Origin: Nocardioides aquaticus
GTDB taxonomy: Bacteria > Actinomycetota > Actinomycetes > Propionibacteriales > Nocardioidaceae
Assembly: GCF_018459925.1 (NCBI RefSeq)
Contig: NZ_CP075371.1
Location: forward strand, 992,001-1,056,000
Direction of reading: 5' to 3'
DNA length: 64,000 bases
Every line of letters begins with the position of its first letter. Position 1 is the stretch's first letter. A model generated the notes under the pieces. It searched no databases. It saw nothing but the letters and a program-made list of their open reading frames with translations, and had not been told where the DNA came from. A program made the position numbers and the translations under genes. Shown here piece by piece: positions 42,605-50,844 of the stretch.

Positions 42605-43234
42605 GTGCGCACCACGATCGGGTTCGACCTCGACATGACCCTGATCGACACCCGCCCGGGGTTCCGGGCGACGCTGGCCGCGCTCGGCGACGAGCTCGGG
42701 GTCGCCCTGCCGCTCGACGACCTCTCGGAGCGCCTCGGTCCGCCCCTGGACGCGACGCTCGGGCCCTACATCGACGCCACGCTCCTCCCGGCCGCGATCG
42801 CCCGGTTCCGCGTGCTGTACGTCGACCACGCGATCGCGCCCGTGCCGGTGCTGCCCGGCGCGCACGAGGCCCTGGCCGCCGTGCACGACCGCGGGGGGCG
42901 GGTGGTGCTGGTGACCGGCAAGTACGCCCCCAACGCCCGCCGCCACGTCGAGCACCTGGGGCTCGCGGTCGACGTCCTGCACGGGGAGGTCTGGGGCGTC
43001 GGCAAGGCGGACGCGCTGCGGGCCGAGGGCGCGGTGGCCTACGTCGGCGACCACGTGCACGACGTCGAGGGCGCACGGGCCGCCGGCGTGCTCAGCGTGT
43101 CGGTGCCGAGCGGGGGGTGCGACGCCGCGGAGCTGCGCGCGGCCGGGACCGACGTGGTGCTCCCCGGCCTGGCCGACCTCGCCGCCTGGCTGGACACCGG
43201 GTGGCCGGGTGGGCTCGCCACGACCGGCCGGTAG
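42605..43234 (+). CDS. HAD-superfamily hydrolase (phosphoglycolate phosphatase-like)
   Basis: 209 residues. Motif I FDLDMTLIDTR, motif II LVTGKY, motif III lysine in GVGKADAL and motif IV YVGDHVHDVEGA form a complete HAD phosphatase with a small helical cap. The substrate is not predictable; Gph-like phosphatases are the closest look-alikes. The GTG start is set by a -10 hexamer seven bases upstream. It is divergent from the subtilase and followed by a cold-shock gene whose -10 overlaps this gene's stop. Confidence 0.87.
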   Translation: MRTTIGFDLDMTLIDTRPGFRATLAALGDELGVALPLDDLSERLGPPLDATLGPYIDATLLPAAIARFRVLYVDHAIAPVPVLPGAHEALAAVHDRGGRVVLVTGKYAPNARRHVEHLGLAVDVLHGEVWGVGKADALRAEGAVAYVGDHVHDVEGARAAGVLSVSVPSGGCDAAELRAAGTDVVLPGLADLAAWLDTGWPGGLATTGR

Positions 43235-43237
43235 GCT
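43232..43237 (+). promoter_or_regulatory. Candidate -10 of the cold-shock gene
   Basis: TAGGCT overlaps the TAG stop of the HAD gene and gives a leader of ~42 bases containing GGGAGG before the GTG. Confidence 0.35.
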
Positions 43238-43285
43238 GCGAGGTCGTTCCCGGTCCCGGGGGCGTCAGACCGGGAGGATGCCGCC

Positions 43286-43681
43286 GTGCCCACTGGCAAG
43301 GTCAAGTGGTTCGACACCGAGAAGGGCTTCGGGTTCCTCTCGCACGCCGAGGGCCCGGACGTCTACGTCCGCGCCGAGGCGCTGCCCGAGGGCGTCACCA
43401 CGCTGAAGGCCGGCACCCGGGTCGAGTTCGGCATCGCCCAGGGCCGCCGCGGCGACCAGGCGCTGCAGGTCCGGGTGCTGGACGAGCCCACCTCGGTGGC
43501 GCGCAACCAGTCCCAGGCCAGGCGGCGCCGCCCCGACGAGATGGTCCCGATCGTCGAGGACCTGATCCGCCTCCTCGACGACGTGGGGGAGTCCTACCGC
43601 CACCAGCGGCACCCCGACCCGCGGACGGCGCGCCCCACGGCCAAGCTGCTGCGCGCGCTGGCCGACCAGCTCGAGCAGTAG
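43286..43681 (+). CDS. Cold-shock-domain protein with C-terminal extension
   Basis: 131 residues. Residues 1-65 are a cold-shock domain with RNP1-like KGFGFLSH and RNP2-like VYVRAEAL; the normal RNP2 VFVHFSAI is clearly diverged. A further ~65 residues (RRRRPDEMVPIVEDLIRLLDDVGESYR...LLRALADQLEQ) form a basic then helical tail absent from standard ~67-residue Csp proteins. It is therefore a CspB-like long type known in actinobacteria. A normal Shine-Dalgarno precedes the GTG. Confidence 0.87.
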   Translation: MPTGKVKWFDTEKGFGFLSHAEGPDVYVRAEALPEGVTTLKAGTRVEFGIAQGRRGDQALQVRVLDEPTSVARNQSQARRRRPDEMVPIVEDLIRLLDDVGESYRHQRHPDPRTARPTAKLLRALADQLEQ

Positions 43682-43702
43682 GACCCGCGCCCGCCCGAGG
43701 GC

Positions 43703-45490
43703 TCAGAGCGGGGCCAGCCGGCCCTGGTCGGCCTGCGAGCGCGGCCGTCCGAGGAGCACGAACACCGACCAGGCGACCAGCACCGCGCACGCCAGGCCCA
43801 GCCCGAGCTGCGGCACCAGGGGCAGCACGATCCCCACGAAGCCGCCGACGACCCAGGCCAGCTGCAGCGTGGTGTCGCTGAGCGCGAACGCGCTGGCCTG
43901 CACCCGGGCCGGGACGCTCTCCTGGATCGTGGCGTCGAGCGACACCTTGCCCAGCGACTGCGCGAGACCGGCCACCAGCCCGAGGCCGAACAGCGTCGGC
44001 AGGCCGTAGAACAACGCGCCGAGCAGGGCCATCCCGGCGTCGGCGAGCAGCGCGACGACCACCATCACGGCAGGGTCGATCCGCTTGGCCAGCGACGCCG
44101 CCAGGATCCCCAGGGCGTTGCCGATCCCGGCGCCGCCGGCCACCACGCCGAGCAGCAGCTCGGGACGGTCCTCCCAGCCGGCGATCGGGTTCTCGCGCAG
44201 CAGGAACGCCATGAACATGATCAGGAACCCCGACATCCAGCGCGGCCCGCAGTTGGCGCGCAGCGCGAACGCCACCGACGCCGGGATCCGCGTGCTGCGG
44301 CGCTCCCGGGCGCGTCGCCAGGCGGCCTCGCGGCGCGTCTCGGACGGCGCCGGTGCAGGGTCGGGGAACGAGCCGGGCGGCTGCTCCAGGGTCGGGTCGG
44401 CGGCCTCGTCGCCGGCCTCGTCGCCGGCCTCGTCGGCGGACAGGTCGGCGGACAGGTCGGCGGGGTGGGGGTCCGGCTCGCGCGCGGCGTCGGGGTCCAG
44501 CGGCCCCCCGTCGTACGACGCGGGGACCACCTGGAGGGGCACGGTCGGCTCGGCGGCCGCCGCGTCGCGCCGCTCCACCCCGGCGTCCGGCCGCGGGACG
44601 GGGTCCGGCTGCTCGCGCATCGACATCGCCGTCTCGCCCTCGGAGGAGTCGACCCCGCCGGGCAGGAGGATGGCCAGCACGGTCGCGACCACGAACAGCA
44701 GGAACGCGTAGCGCAGCGCCCACTCCGAGCCCGCCGTCGCCGCCAGCGCGGCGATCGGGGCGGAGACCAGCGCGCCGACGATGCCCGACAGGGAGACCCG
44801 GCCGTTGGCCTTGACCAGCGTCAGCGACGACGGCAGCAGCCGTGGGACGGCGGCGGCGCGGGTCACGCCGTACGCCTTGGAGGCCACCAGCACGCCCAGG
44901 GCGGCGGGGAACAGCAGCGCCGAGTCGCTGGTCACGGCACCGGCCAGCACCCAGCAGAAGAAGGCGCGCAGGGCCATGGTCGCCCCGATGGCCCACCGTC
45001 TGCCGTGGCTGAAGCGGTCCAGGAACGGTCCGATCAGGGGGGCGACGACCGCGAACGGCAGCATCGTCAGGACCAGGAAGAGCGTGACCTGGCCGCGGGC
45101 CTCGCCGGTGGGGACCTGGAAGAACAGCGTGCCGGCCAGGGCGATCGCGACCGCGGCGTCGCCGGCGGTGTTGAAGGCGTGCATCTCGATCAGCCGCGAG
45201 AGCCCGGACTGGTCGGCGCCCTCCGCTCGCGCCGCACGCCGAGCCTGGAAGACGGTGAAGCGACCGGCGCGCCCGGTCACCCGGGCCGCGCTCCCCACGC
45301 CGCGACCGGTCGCCCGGACGCCGCCGGCCACGCCGCTGCCCAGGCCGCGGGCGACCCGGCCGGCCCGCGCCGACCTGCTGGTCCCCGGCGTGGTGGGCGC
45401 CTCCGGCCCGGACGCCGGTCCGGACGCGGGGTCCCCGCGCGGACCCCGGTCGGTCCCGGGAGCGGAGGTGCCGGGGCGGTCCGAGCTCAT
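43703..45490 (-). CDS. Major facilitator superfamily transporter with long cytoplasmic loop
   Basis: 595 residues. About twelve membrane helices in two halves. Before the first helix is an ~80-residue Gly/Arg-rich cytoplasmic segment (GRVARGLGSGVAGGVRATGRG...), and between the halves is a ~130-residue acidic, repetitive loop (ADLSADLSADEAGDEAGDEA...) ending in RRERSTR-like basic residues. The membrane parts (MHAFNTAGDAAVAIALAGTLFFQ, PLIGPFLDRFSHGRRWAIG) look like drug or metabolite exporters. CAGGAT six bases before the ATG at 45490 favours this start over a GTG 42 bases upstream. It is divergent from DUF3027. Confidence 0.83.
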   Translation of the reverse strand: MSSDRPGTSAPGTDRGPRGDPASGPASGPEAPTTPGTSRSARAGRVARGLGSGVAGGVRATGRGVGSAARVTGRAGRFTVFQARRAARAEGADQSGLSRLIEMHAFNTAGDAAVAIALAGTLFFQVPTGEARGQVTLFLVLTMLPFAVVAPLIGPFLDRFSHGRRWAIGATMALRAFFCWVLAGAVTSDSALLFPAALGVLVASKAYGVTRAAAVPRLLPSSLTLVKANGRVSLSGIVGALVSAPIAALAATAGSEWALRYAFLLFVVATVLAILLPGGVDSSEGETAMSMREQPDPVPRPDAGVERRDAAAAEPTVPLQVVPASYDGGPLDPDAAREPDPHPADLSADLSADEAGDEAGDEAADPTLEQPPGSFPDPAPAPSETRREAAWRRARERRSTRIPASVAFALRANCGPRWMSGFLIMFMAFLLRENPIAGWEDRPELLLGVVAGGAGIGNALGILAASLAKRIDPAVMVVVALLADAGMALLGALFYGLPTLFGLGLVAGLAQSLGKVSLDATIQESVPARVQASAFALSDTTLQLAWVVGGFVGIVLPLVPQLGLGLACAVLVAWSVFVLLGRPRSQADQGRLAPL

Positions 45491-45582
45491 GGGTCCATCC
45501 TGCCCCTCGCCGGGGACGTCGTCGTGGGACACCCCGACCCCCGCGCTGGAACCGTCCGGTCCGATCCGTCAGACTCTGCGGC

Positions 45583-46356
45583 GTGAGGACCCTGACGCGA
45601 CGCCCGCCCGACGCGACCGCCGCCGGTGCGGTCGACCTCGCCCGCTCGGCGCTGCTCGAGGAGGTCGGGAGCGGTGACGTGGGCGAGCACCTCGGCACCG
45701 ACAACGAGGGCGACCGCCTGGTCACGCACCGCTTCGGCTGCACCCGCACCGGCTACCGCGGGTGGCACTGGTCGGTCACCGTGGTCCGCGCCTCCCGCCA
45801 GAAGAACGTCACGGTCGACGAGATCGTGCTGGTGCCCGGCGACGAGGCCATCGTGGCCCCGGCCTGGGTGCCCTACCGCGAACGGATCCGCCCCGGCGAC
45901 CTCTCCCCGGGCGACCTGCTGCCGGTCGAGGAGGAGGACCCCCGCCTGGTCCCGACCTACTCCTTCGGCGACGACCCGCTCGACACCGACGAGAAGGCCC
46001 AGGTCCGTCAGGTCGCGGGCGACCTCGGCCTCGGCCGGGTCCGCACGCTCTCGCCGGAGGGTCGCGACCTCGCCGCCGAGCGGTGGTACGACGGTGACCC
46101 CGGTCCCGAGGCTCTGATCGCGAAGTCCGCGCCCCAGTCCTGCGACGGCTGCGGCTTCCTGGTGCGCCTGGCCGGACCGCTCTCGCTCATGTTCGGGGTG
46201 TGCGCGAACGGCGACGCCAACGACGACGGCCGCGTGGTCTCCCTCGACCACGGCTGCGGCGCGCACTCGGAGGCCTCCCTCGGCCGCAAGCACGACCCGC
46301 AGCCGCTGCCCGAGCACGTGCTCGACACGCTGCTGGACGACGTCGAGACCTTCTAG
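45583..46356 (+). CDS. DUF3027 family protein
   Basis: 257 residues, an actinobacterial family of unknown function: HRFGCTRTGYRGWHWSVTVVRASRQKNVTVDEIVLVPGDEAIVAPAWVPYRERIRPGDLSPGD in the core. The C-terminal part has SCDGCGFLV, FGVCANG and LDHGCGAHSE, whose cysteines and histidine suggest a metal site. GACTCT lies five bases before the GTG. It often neighbours an MFS or cold-shock gene, as here. Confidence 0.85.
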   Translation: MRTLTRRPPDATAAGAVDLARSALLEEVGSGDVGEHLGTDNEGDRLVTHRFGCTRTGYRGWHWSVTVVRASRQKNVTVDEIVLVPGDEAIVAPAWVPYRERIRPGDLSPGDLLPVEEEDPRLVPTYSFGDDPLDTDEKAQVRQVAGDLGLGRVRTLSPEGRDLAAERWYDGDPGPEALIAKSAPQSCDGCGFLVRLAGPLSLMFGVCANGDANDDGRVVSLDHGCGAHSEASLGRKHDPQPLPEHVLDTLLDDVETF

Positions 46357-46378
46357 GTCCGCAGGGGCCGCAGGCGCG

Positions 46379-47008
46379 TCAGGCGCGGTCGGTCCCGCGG
46401 GCGAGCACCCACACGACGTACGAGTCCGTCGGCGGGTGCAGCTCGTAGGAGCCGTACCGGGCGTCGACGTGCAGGCCCGCGGCCGTCGCGTCGGCGACGA
46501 AGTCCGCGGGCGCGTAGTCGCGGCTGGTGGTGGGGCCGTCCACCGGGTGGAAGCCGAGGAGCACCCGGCCGCCCGGTGCCAGCAGGTCGTGCAGGCGGCG
46601 CAGCACCGCCACCTCGGTGCCCTCGGCGACGAAGACCATCACGTTGCCGACGGCGACCACGAGGTCGAAGGCCTCCGGGGCGCCCGCCGCCGCCAGCATC
46701 CGGGCGTCCACGTCGAGGACATCGACCGGCAGCACCGGCAGGTCGGGGTACGTGGCCTGCGCCCGGGCGACCAGGCCGGCGTCGGGCTCGACGGCCAGCA
46801 CGTGGTGACCCCGCTGCTGCAGCGCCGCCGCGACCCGCCCCATGCCGGCGCCGGCGTCGAGCACCCGTGCGCCCCGCGGGCACAGGGCGTCGGCCAGCCG
46901 GGCCTCGCCCTCGACGTCCTCGCCCTCGGCGACCAGCGCGGCGAAGGTCTCGGCGTAGTAGTCGTTGTCCGACCCGCCGGCGGCCCAGCGGGTGGGGCGG
47001 GCCGTCAC
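46379..47008 (-). CDS. Class I SAM-dependent methyltransferase
   Basis: 209 residues. ARVLDAGAGMGRVAAALQQRGHHVLAVEPDAGLVARA and DLVVAVGNVMVFV with LLAPGGRVLLGFHP give a complete methyltransferase fold of the small-molecule class. The GTG overlaps the DUF2530 stop (GTGA), so it is the second gene of a pair. Substrate unknown. Confidence 0.83.
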   Translation of the reverse strand: MTARPTRWAAGGSDNDYYAETFAALVAEGEDVEGEARLADALCPRGARVLDAGAGMGRVAAALQQRGHHVLAVEPDAGLVARAQATYPDLPVLPVDVLDVDARMLAAAGAPEAFDLVVAVGNVMVFVAEGTEVAVLRRLHDLLAPGGRVLLGFHPVDGPTTSRDYAPADFVADATAAGLHVDARYGSYELHPPTDSYVVWVLARGTDRA

Positions 47009-47364
47009 GGCTGCGGGTCCGCCGGGTCGGCGGGCAGCGGGGGCTCGGGGGCGACCGCCGTCGCGGCCTCGGCCGCCCCGAGGTGCACCTCGCGGGTCTG
47101 GCGCAGGTGCCGCCGACGGCGGCAGTACTCCAGGCCGAGGAAGCCGAGGCCGACCCCGGCCAGGCAGGTCCACAGCCACCACAGCCGGTCGGAGGACTCC
47201 AGCCGGCCGTAGAAGGGGAGCAGGGCCACGAAGGCCACCACGAACAGGCCGATGCCGACCTCGACCGTGCGCACCCCGTCGACGTCCAGCGGCTCGACGT
47301 CGGCGACGAGGTACGTACGACGGCCGATCTCGTGCGCCACCGGTCCGTCGTCGCGCAGCTCCAC
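47005..47364 (-). CDS. DUF2530 small membrane protein
   Basis: About 119 residues. VEPLDVDGVRTVEVGIGLFVVAFVALLPF and WWLWTCLAGVGLGFLGLEYCRRRR form two membrane helices, the DUF2530 layout; the tail is Pro/Ala-rich. I chose the GTG at 47364 (residue 4 of the longest reading) because TAGCGT ends seven bases before it, whereas the upstream GTG would overlap that hexamer. Function unknown. Confidence 0.78.
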   Translation of the reverse strand: MELRDDGPVAHEIGRRTYLVADVEPLDVDGVRTVEVGIGLFVVAFVALLPFYGRLESSDRLWWLWTCLAGVGLGFLGLEYCRRRRHLRQTREVHLGAAEAATAVAPEPPLPADPADPQP

Positions 47365-47429
47365 GCCCCGCACGCTAGCCGAAACACGCCCGTCACCAGC
47401 GCGGTGGCCGGTTCTGGCACCCTGCTGCC

Positions 47430-48908
47430 GTGACGCACACGCCCAGCGCCCCCGCCGCGCGCCCCACCGGCCTGGACCGGTTCTTCTCCATCTCGGTCCG
47501 TGGCTCCACCCTCGGCCGCGAGCTGCGCGGGGGAGTGGTGACCTTCGTGACGATGGCCTACATCGTGGTGCTGAACCCGCTGATCCTCGGGTTCGTGCCC
47601 GACATCGACGGGCAGTACCTCGGGGGCGGCACCGAGCCCAACCTCCCCGCGATCGCCGCCGGTACGGCGCTGGTGGCCGGGGTGATGAGCATCCTGATGG
47701 GCACGGTGGCCAACTTCCCGCTGGCGATCGCCACCGGGCTCGGGCTGAACGCGTTCGTCGCGGTCGCCATCGCGACCCAGATGACCTGGGCCGACGCGAT
47801 GGGCCTGGTGGTGATCGAGGGCCTGCTGATCCTGGTGCTGGTGCTGACGGGGTTCCGGGCGGCGGTCTTCCGGGCCGTGCCCGGGCAGCTGAAGGTCGCC
47901 ATCTCGGTCGGGATCGGGCTGTTCATCGCGCTGATCGGCTTCGTCGACGCCGGTTTCGTCTCCCGCATCCCCGACGTCGCGCAGACCACCGTCCCGGTCC
48001 AGCTCGGCACCGGCGGGCAGCTGCAGGGCTGGCCGGTCGCGGTCTTCGCGATCGGGCTCGTCCTGGTCGTCGCGCTGTGGGTGCGCCGGGTGCGGGGGGC
48101 GATCCTGATCGCGATCGCCGCCGCGACCGTGCTGGCCGTGGTGGTCGAGGCCGTGCTCGACCTGGGCTCGGCCGCGGACAACGGCCCCGGCGGCTGGATC
48201 CTGACCGTGCCGAGCCTGCCGGACTCCGTCGGCTCCCTGGCCGCGCTGCCCGACTTCGGCACGCTGGGGGAGTTCAACCTGCTGGGGTCCTTCGACCGGA
48301 TCGGCCTGGTCGCCGCGCTGCTGCTGGTCTTCAGCCTGATGCTGGCCGACTTCTTCGACACCCTCGGCACGATGACCGCGATCGGGGCCGAGGCCGGGCT
48401 CCTCGACGAGGACGGCGCGCCCCCGCGCACCCAGCAGATCCTGGTCGTCGACTCCGTGGCCGCGGTCGCCGGCGGCGTCGGTGGGGTCTCGTCCAACACC
48501 AGCTACATCGAGTCCGCCGCCGGGGTCGGCGAGGGCGCCCGTACGGGCCTGGCCTCGGTGGTCACCGGCGTGCTGTTCCTGCTGACGGTCTTCCTGGCCC
48601 CGCTGGTCGCGGTCATCCCGTCGGAGGCGGCCGTCCCCGCCCTGGTGCTGGTGGGCTTCCTGATGATGCAGCAGGTCGGCGAGATCACCTGGTCGGACCC
48701 GGAGATCGCGATCCCGGCCTTCCTGACCATCGTGCTGATGCCGTTCACCTACTCGATCAGCGTCGGCATCGGCGCCGGGTTCGTCGCCTACGTGCTGATC
48801 AAGCTGGTGCTGGGCAAGCCCCGCGAGATCCACCCGCTGATGGGCCTGGTGGCCGTGCTGTTCCTGGTCTACTTCGCGATCGAGCCCCTCACCGCGCTGC
48901 TCACCTGA
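47430..48908 (+). CDS. NCS2-family purine (adenine/guanine/hypoxanthine) permease
   Basis: 492 residues, about twelve to fourteen membrane helices. AzgA/PbuG-type motifs: GGVVTFVTMAYIVVLNPLILG, NFPLAIATGLGLNAFVA, VGIGLFIALIGFVDAGFV, MLADFFDTLGTMTAIGAEAGL and GVSSNTSYIESAAGVGEGARTGLASVVTG. It imports purine bases by proton symport. CACCCT six bases before the GTG suggests a leaderless transcript. A dispersed repeat follows the stop. Confidence 0.92.
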   Translation: MTHTPSAPAARPTGLDRFFSISVRGSTLGRELRGGVVTFVTMAYIVVLNPLILGFVPDIDGQYLGGGTEPNLPAIAAGTALVAGVMSILMGTVANFPLAIATGLGLNAFVAVAIATQMTWADAMGLVVIEGLLILVLVLTGFRAAVFRAVPGQLKVAISVGIGLFIALIGFVDAGFVSRIPDVAQTTVPVQLGTGGQLQGWPVAVFAIGLVLVVALWVRRVRGAILIAIAAATVLAVVVEAVLDLGSAADNGPGGWILTVPSLPDSVGSLAALPDFGTLGEFNLLGSFDRIGLVAALLLVFSLMLADFFDTLGTMTAIGAEAGLLDEDGAPPRTQQILVVDSVAAVAGGVGGVSSNTSYIESAAGVGEGARTGLASVVTGVLFLLTVFLAPLVAVIPSEAAVPALVLVGFLMMQQVGEITWSDPEIAIPAFLTIVLMPFTYSISVGIGAGFVAYVLIKLVLGKPREIHPLMGLVAVLFLVYFAIEPLTALLT

Positions 48909-48911
48909 CCG

Positions 48912-48973
48912 CCGAGATGACGCTCGCGGACAGCCGAGATGACGCTTGCGGCGCGTCGAGATGCCGTTCGCGG
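48912..48973. repeat. Dispersed 3 x 22-bp intergenic element, copy 4
   Basis: Units at 48912, 48934 and 48956, with single changes in the second (GCTTGCGG) and several in the third. It follows the permease stop by 3 bases and precedes the BAAT-like gene. Confidence 0.9.
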
Positions 48974-48990
48974 CGTGCCAGGCTGGCCCG

Positions 48991-49814
48991 GTGCTGCCCG
49001 CGACGTGCCTGAGCCTGCACCGGCCGACCCGCCCCACGGGTGCCGCGGTGCTGGTCCTCGCCGGCTCGAGCGGAGCACGGGAGGACGAGCGGGCCGGTCT
49101 CCTCGCCGAGCACGGCGCCGTGGCGCTGGCGCTGCGGTGGTTCGGCGGCCCGGGACAGCAGCCGGGGCCGTACGAGGTCCCGCTCGAGACCTTCCACGAG
49201 GCGGTCGACCTGCTCGAGCAGGAGGGTGAGCGCCTCGGGGTCCTGGGCTCGTCCTTCGGCGCGGAGGCCGCGCTCCTGGCCGCAGCCCGCGACCTCAGGA
49301 CGGTCCACGTCGCGGCGCTGGCCCCCACCCCGGTGGTGTGGTCCGGCGTCGACGAGGTCACCGGGCGGGGGACCTCGCACTGGACCTGGGGCGGGGAACC
49401 GGTGCCGTACGTCCCGTTCGACGCGGCGTGCTCGCCGAGCACCGACCCGCCCTCCTTCCGCCCCCTCTACGAGCAGAGCCTGCGCACCGCCGCGGACCGG
49501 GTCCCCGCCGCGACCATCGCCGTCGAGGAGATCGGCGGCGACGTGCTGGTGGTCGGTGGCGAGGACGACCAGGTCTGGCCGGGGGCCGACTTCGCCCGGG
49601 CGGTGGCCGACCGGCGGAGCCCCACGGGCTCGACACCGCGGTGGTCACCGCGCCCGCGGCCGGCCACCGGGTCGTCCTGCCGGGGGAGCGTCCCGTACGC
49701 CGGGGGCGCGTCATGACCCGCGGCGGCACCCCGGCCGCCGACGCCGCGCTCGGCCTCGCGGCCTGGCCGCACCTGTGCCGCGTGCTCGGGCTCCGGGCCG
49801 AGGGGGCCCGATGA
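48991..49814 (+). pseudogene. Acyl-CoA thioesterase/BAAT-like hydrolase with one-base frameshift
   Basis: An alpha/beta hydrolase of the bile-acid-CoA:amino-acid acyltransferase (BAAT) C-terminal family. The nucleophile elbow is LGSSFGAEAALLAA and the acid loop VVGGEDDQVWPGADFARAVADRRSP. After a C-run at 49620-49623 the open frame turns to unrelated residues and stops at 49716. The -1 frame instead continues HGLDTAVVTAPAAGHRVVLPGE...GGTPAADAALGLAAWPHLCRVLGL to 49814, which is the expected family end with the catalytic histidine, and its stop overlaps the GNAT ATG as ATGA. One added C would restore a ~274-residue enzyme. It is either a sequencing error in a homopolymer or a real inactivation. 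The GTG start has CAGGCT six bases upstream. Confidence 0.8.
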
Positions 49815-50299
49815 CCACCCCGCTCGCCACGCTCGACCCGGGCCCGCGCCGCTACGCCGTGCACCGCGCCCGCCGCGCGGACGTCCCGGCCCTGGTCGCC
49901 CTGCTGCGCGACGACCCGCTCGGCCGTACTCGGGAAGGAGTCGACCTCGGACCGTACGAGACCGCCTTCGAGGCCGTCGACCGCGACCTGGCGCACCTGC
50001 TGGTCGCCGTCCGGGACACCGACGACGCGGTGGTCGCGACCCTCCAGCTCACGCTGCTCCCGGGGTTGTCGCGCGCGGGCGCGACCCGCCTGCAGGTCGA
50101 GGGCGTGCGCGTCCGCGCCGACGCCCGCGGCGCAGGACTGGGCGCGGCGCTGCTGACCTGGGCGGTCGCGTGGGGCCGGGACCACGGAGCGACGCTGGCC
50201 CAGCTGACGACCGATGAGCAGCGCCCCGCCGCCCGCCGCTTCTACGAGCGGCTCGGCTGGGTGGCCACCCACACCGGCATGAAGCTCCCCCTGGTCTGA
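49811..50299 (+). CDS. GNAT-family N-acetyltransferase
   Basis: 162 residues. RYAVHRARRADVPALVALLRDD at the start, then VEGVRVRADARGAGLGAALLTWAVAWGRDHGA, the acetyl-CoA-binding R/GxGxG/A loop, and QLTTDEQRPAARRFYERLGWVATHTGMKLPL. This is a complete small GNAT of the RimI/marbostat-like class with unknown substrate. The ATG overlaps the stop of the restored BAAT frame by 4 bp, showing the two were one operon. Confidence 0.87.
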   Translation: MTTPLATLDPGPRRYAVHRARRADVPALVALLRDDPLGRTREGVDLGPYETAFEAVDRDLAHLLVAVRDTDDAVVATLQLTLLPGLSRAGATRLQVEGVRVRADARGAGLGAALLTWAVAWGRDHGATLAQLTTDEQRPAARRFYERLGWVATHTGMKLPLV

Positions 50300-50361
50300 C
50301 CGCGAGCGTCACCTCGGCGCGCCGAAACCGTCATCTCGGCTGTCCGCGAGCGTCACCTCGG
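50300..50361. repeat. Dispersed 3 x 22-bp intergenic element, copy 5 (reverse orientation)
   Basis: Units at 50300, 50322 and 50344 read as CCGCGAGCGTCACCTCGG; the middle one is degenerate. It starts immediately after the GNAT stop. Confidence 0.88.
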
Positions 50362-50367
50362 CGGGAA

Positions 50368-50394
50368 TGCTTAGCAAGGGCAATGACTTATGCT
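50368..50394 (+). promoter_or_regulatory. marR promoter and operator
   Basis: TATGCT (50389-50394) is a good -10, six bases before the ATG at 50401, so the mRNA is likely leaderless. TGCTTAGCA (50368-50376) is a palindrome in the -35 area, in an unusually AT-rich patch. Similar TTAGCAA-type sites precede many actinobacterial marR-MFS pairs and would allow self-repression. Confidence 0.5.
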
Positions 50395-50400
50395 CACGAC

Positions 50401-50844
50401 ATGCCGACCGTCGCCCACGCCGCCCGCACCGACGCGGGGCTCGCCTCCGAGCTCCGCCTCTCCGTCATGCGCCTGCGGCGACGCCTCGCCACCGAGCGGC
50501 ACCCCGACAACGAGCTCTCGCTCGGGGCGATGACCGTCCTCGGCTGCCTCTTCCGCCACGGCGACCTGCCGGTCGGCGAGCTCGCGGCACGCGAGCTGGT
50601 CCGGCCGCCGAGCATGACCCGCACCGTCAACGCCCTCGCCGACCTCGGCCAGGTCGAGCGACGACCCCACGACACCGACCGCCGCCTGGTCGTGGTCCAC
50701 CTCACCGACCTGGGCCGCGCCACGGTCCTGGCCGACCGCCGTCGCCGCGACGCCTGGCTCGCCCGCCGCCTGCGCGACCTGACCCCCGAGGAGCGCGAGG
50801 TCCTGCGCCGGGCCGCCCCGCTCCTGGAGAGGCTGTCCAGCTAA
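50401..50844 (+). CDS. MarR-family transcriptional regulator
   Basis: 147 residues. The winged helix is NELSLGAMTVLGCLFRHGDLPVGELAARELVRPPSMTRTVNALADLGQVERRPHDTDRRLVVVHLTDLGRA, with dimer helices at both ends. The exporter gene starts at the very next base after its stop, so it almost certainly regulates that transporter and itself. I prefer the ATG at 50401 over one 18 bases upstream because of the -10 element position. Confidence 0.88.
   Translation: MPTVAHAARTDAGLASELRLSVMRLRRRLATERHPDNELSLGAMTVLGCLFRHGDLPVGELAARELVRPPSMTRTVNALADLGQVERRPHDTDRRLVVVHLTDLGRATVLADRRRRDAWLARRLRDLTPEEREVLRRAAPLLERLSS

Noticed and set aside
48946..48990. Upstream start for the BAAT-like gene
   Set aside because: It lies within the dispersed repeat; the GTG at 48991 has a -10 hexamer at the standard leaderless distance.
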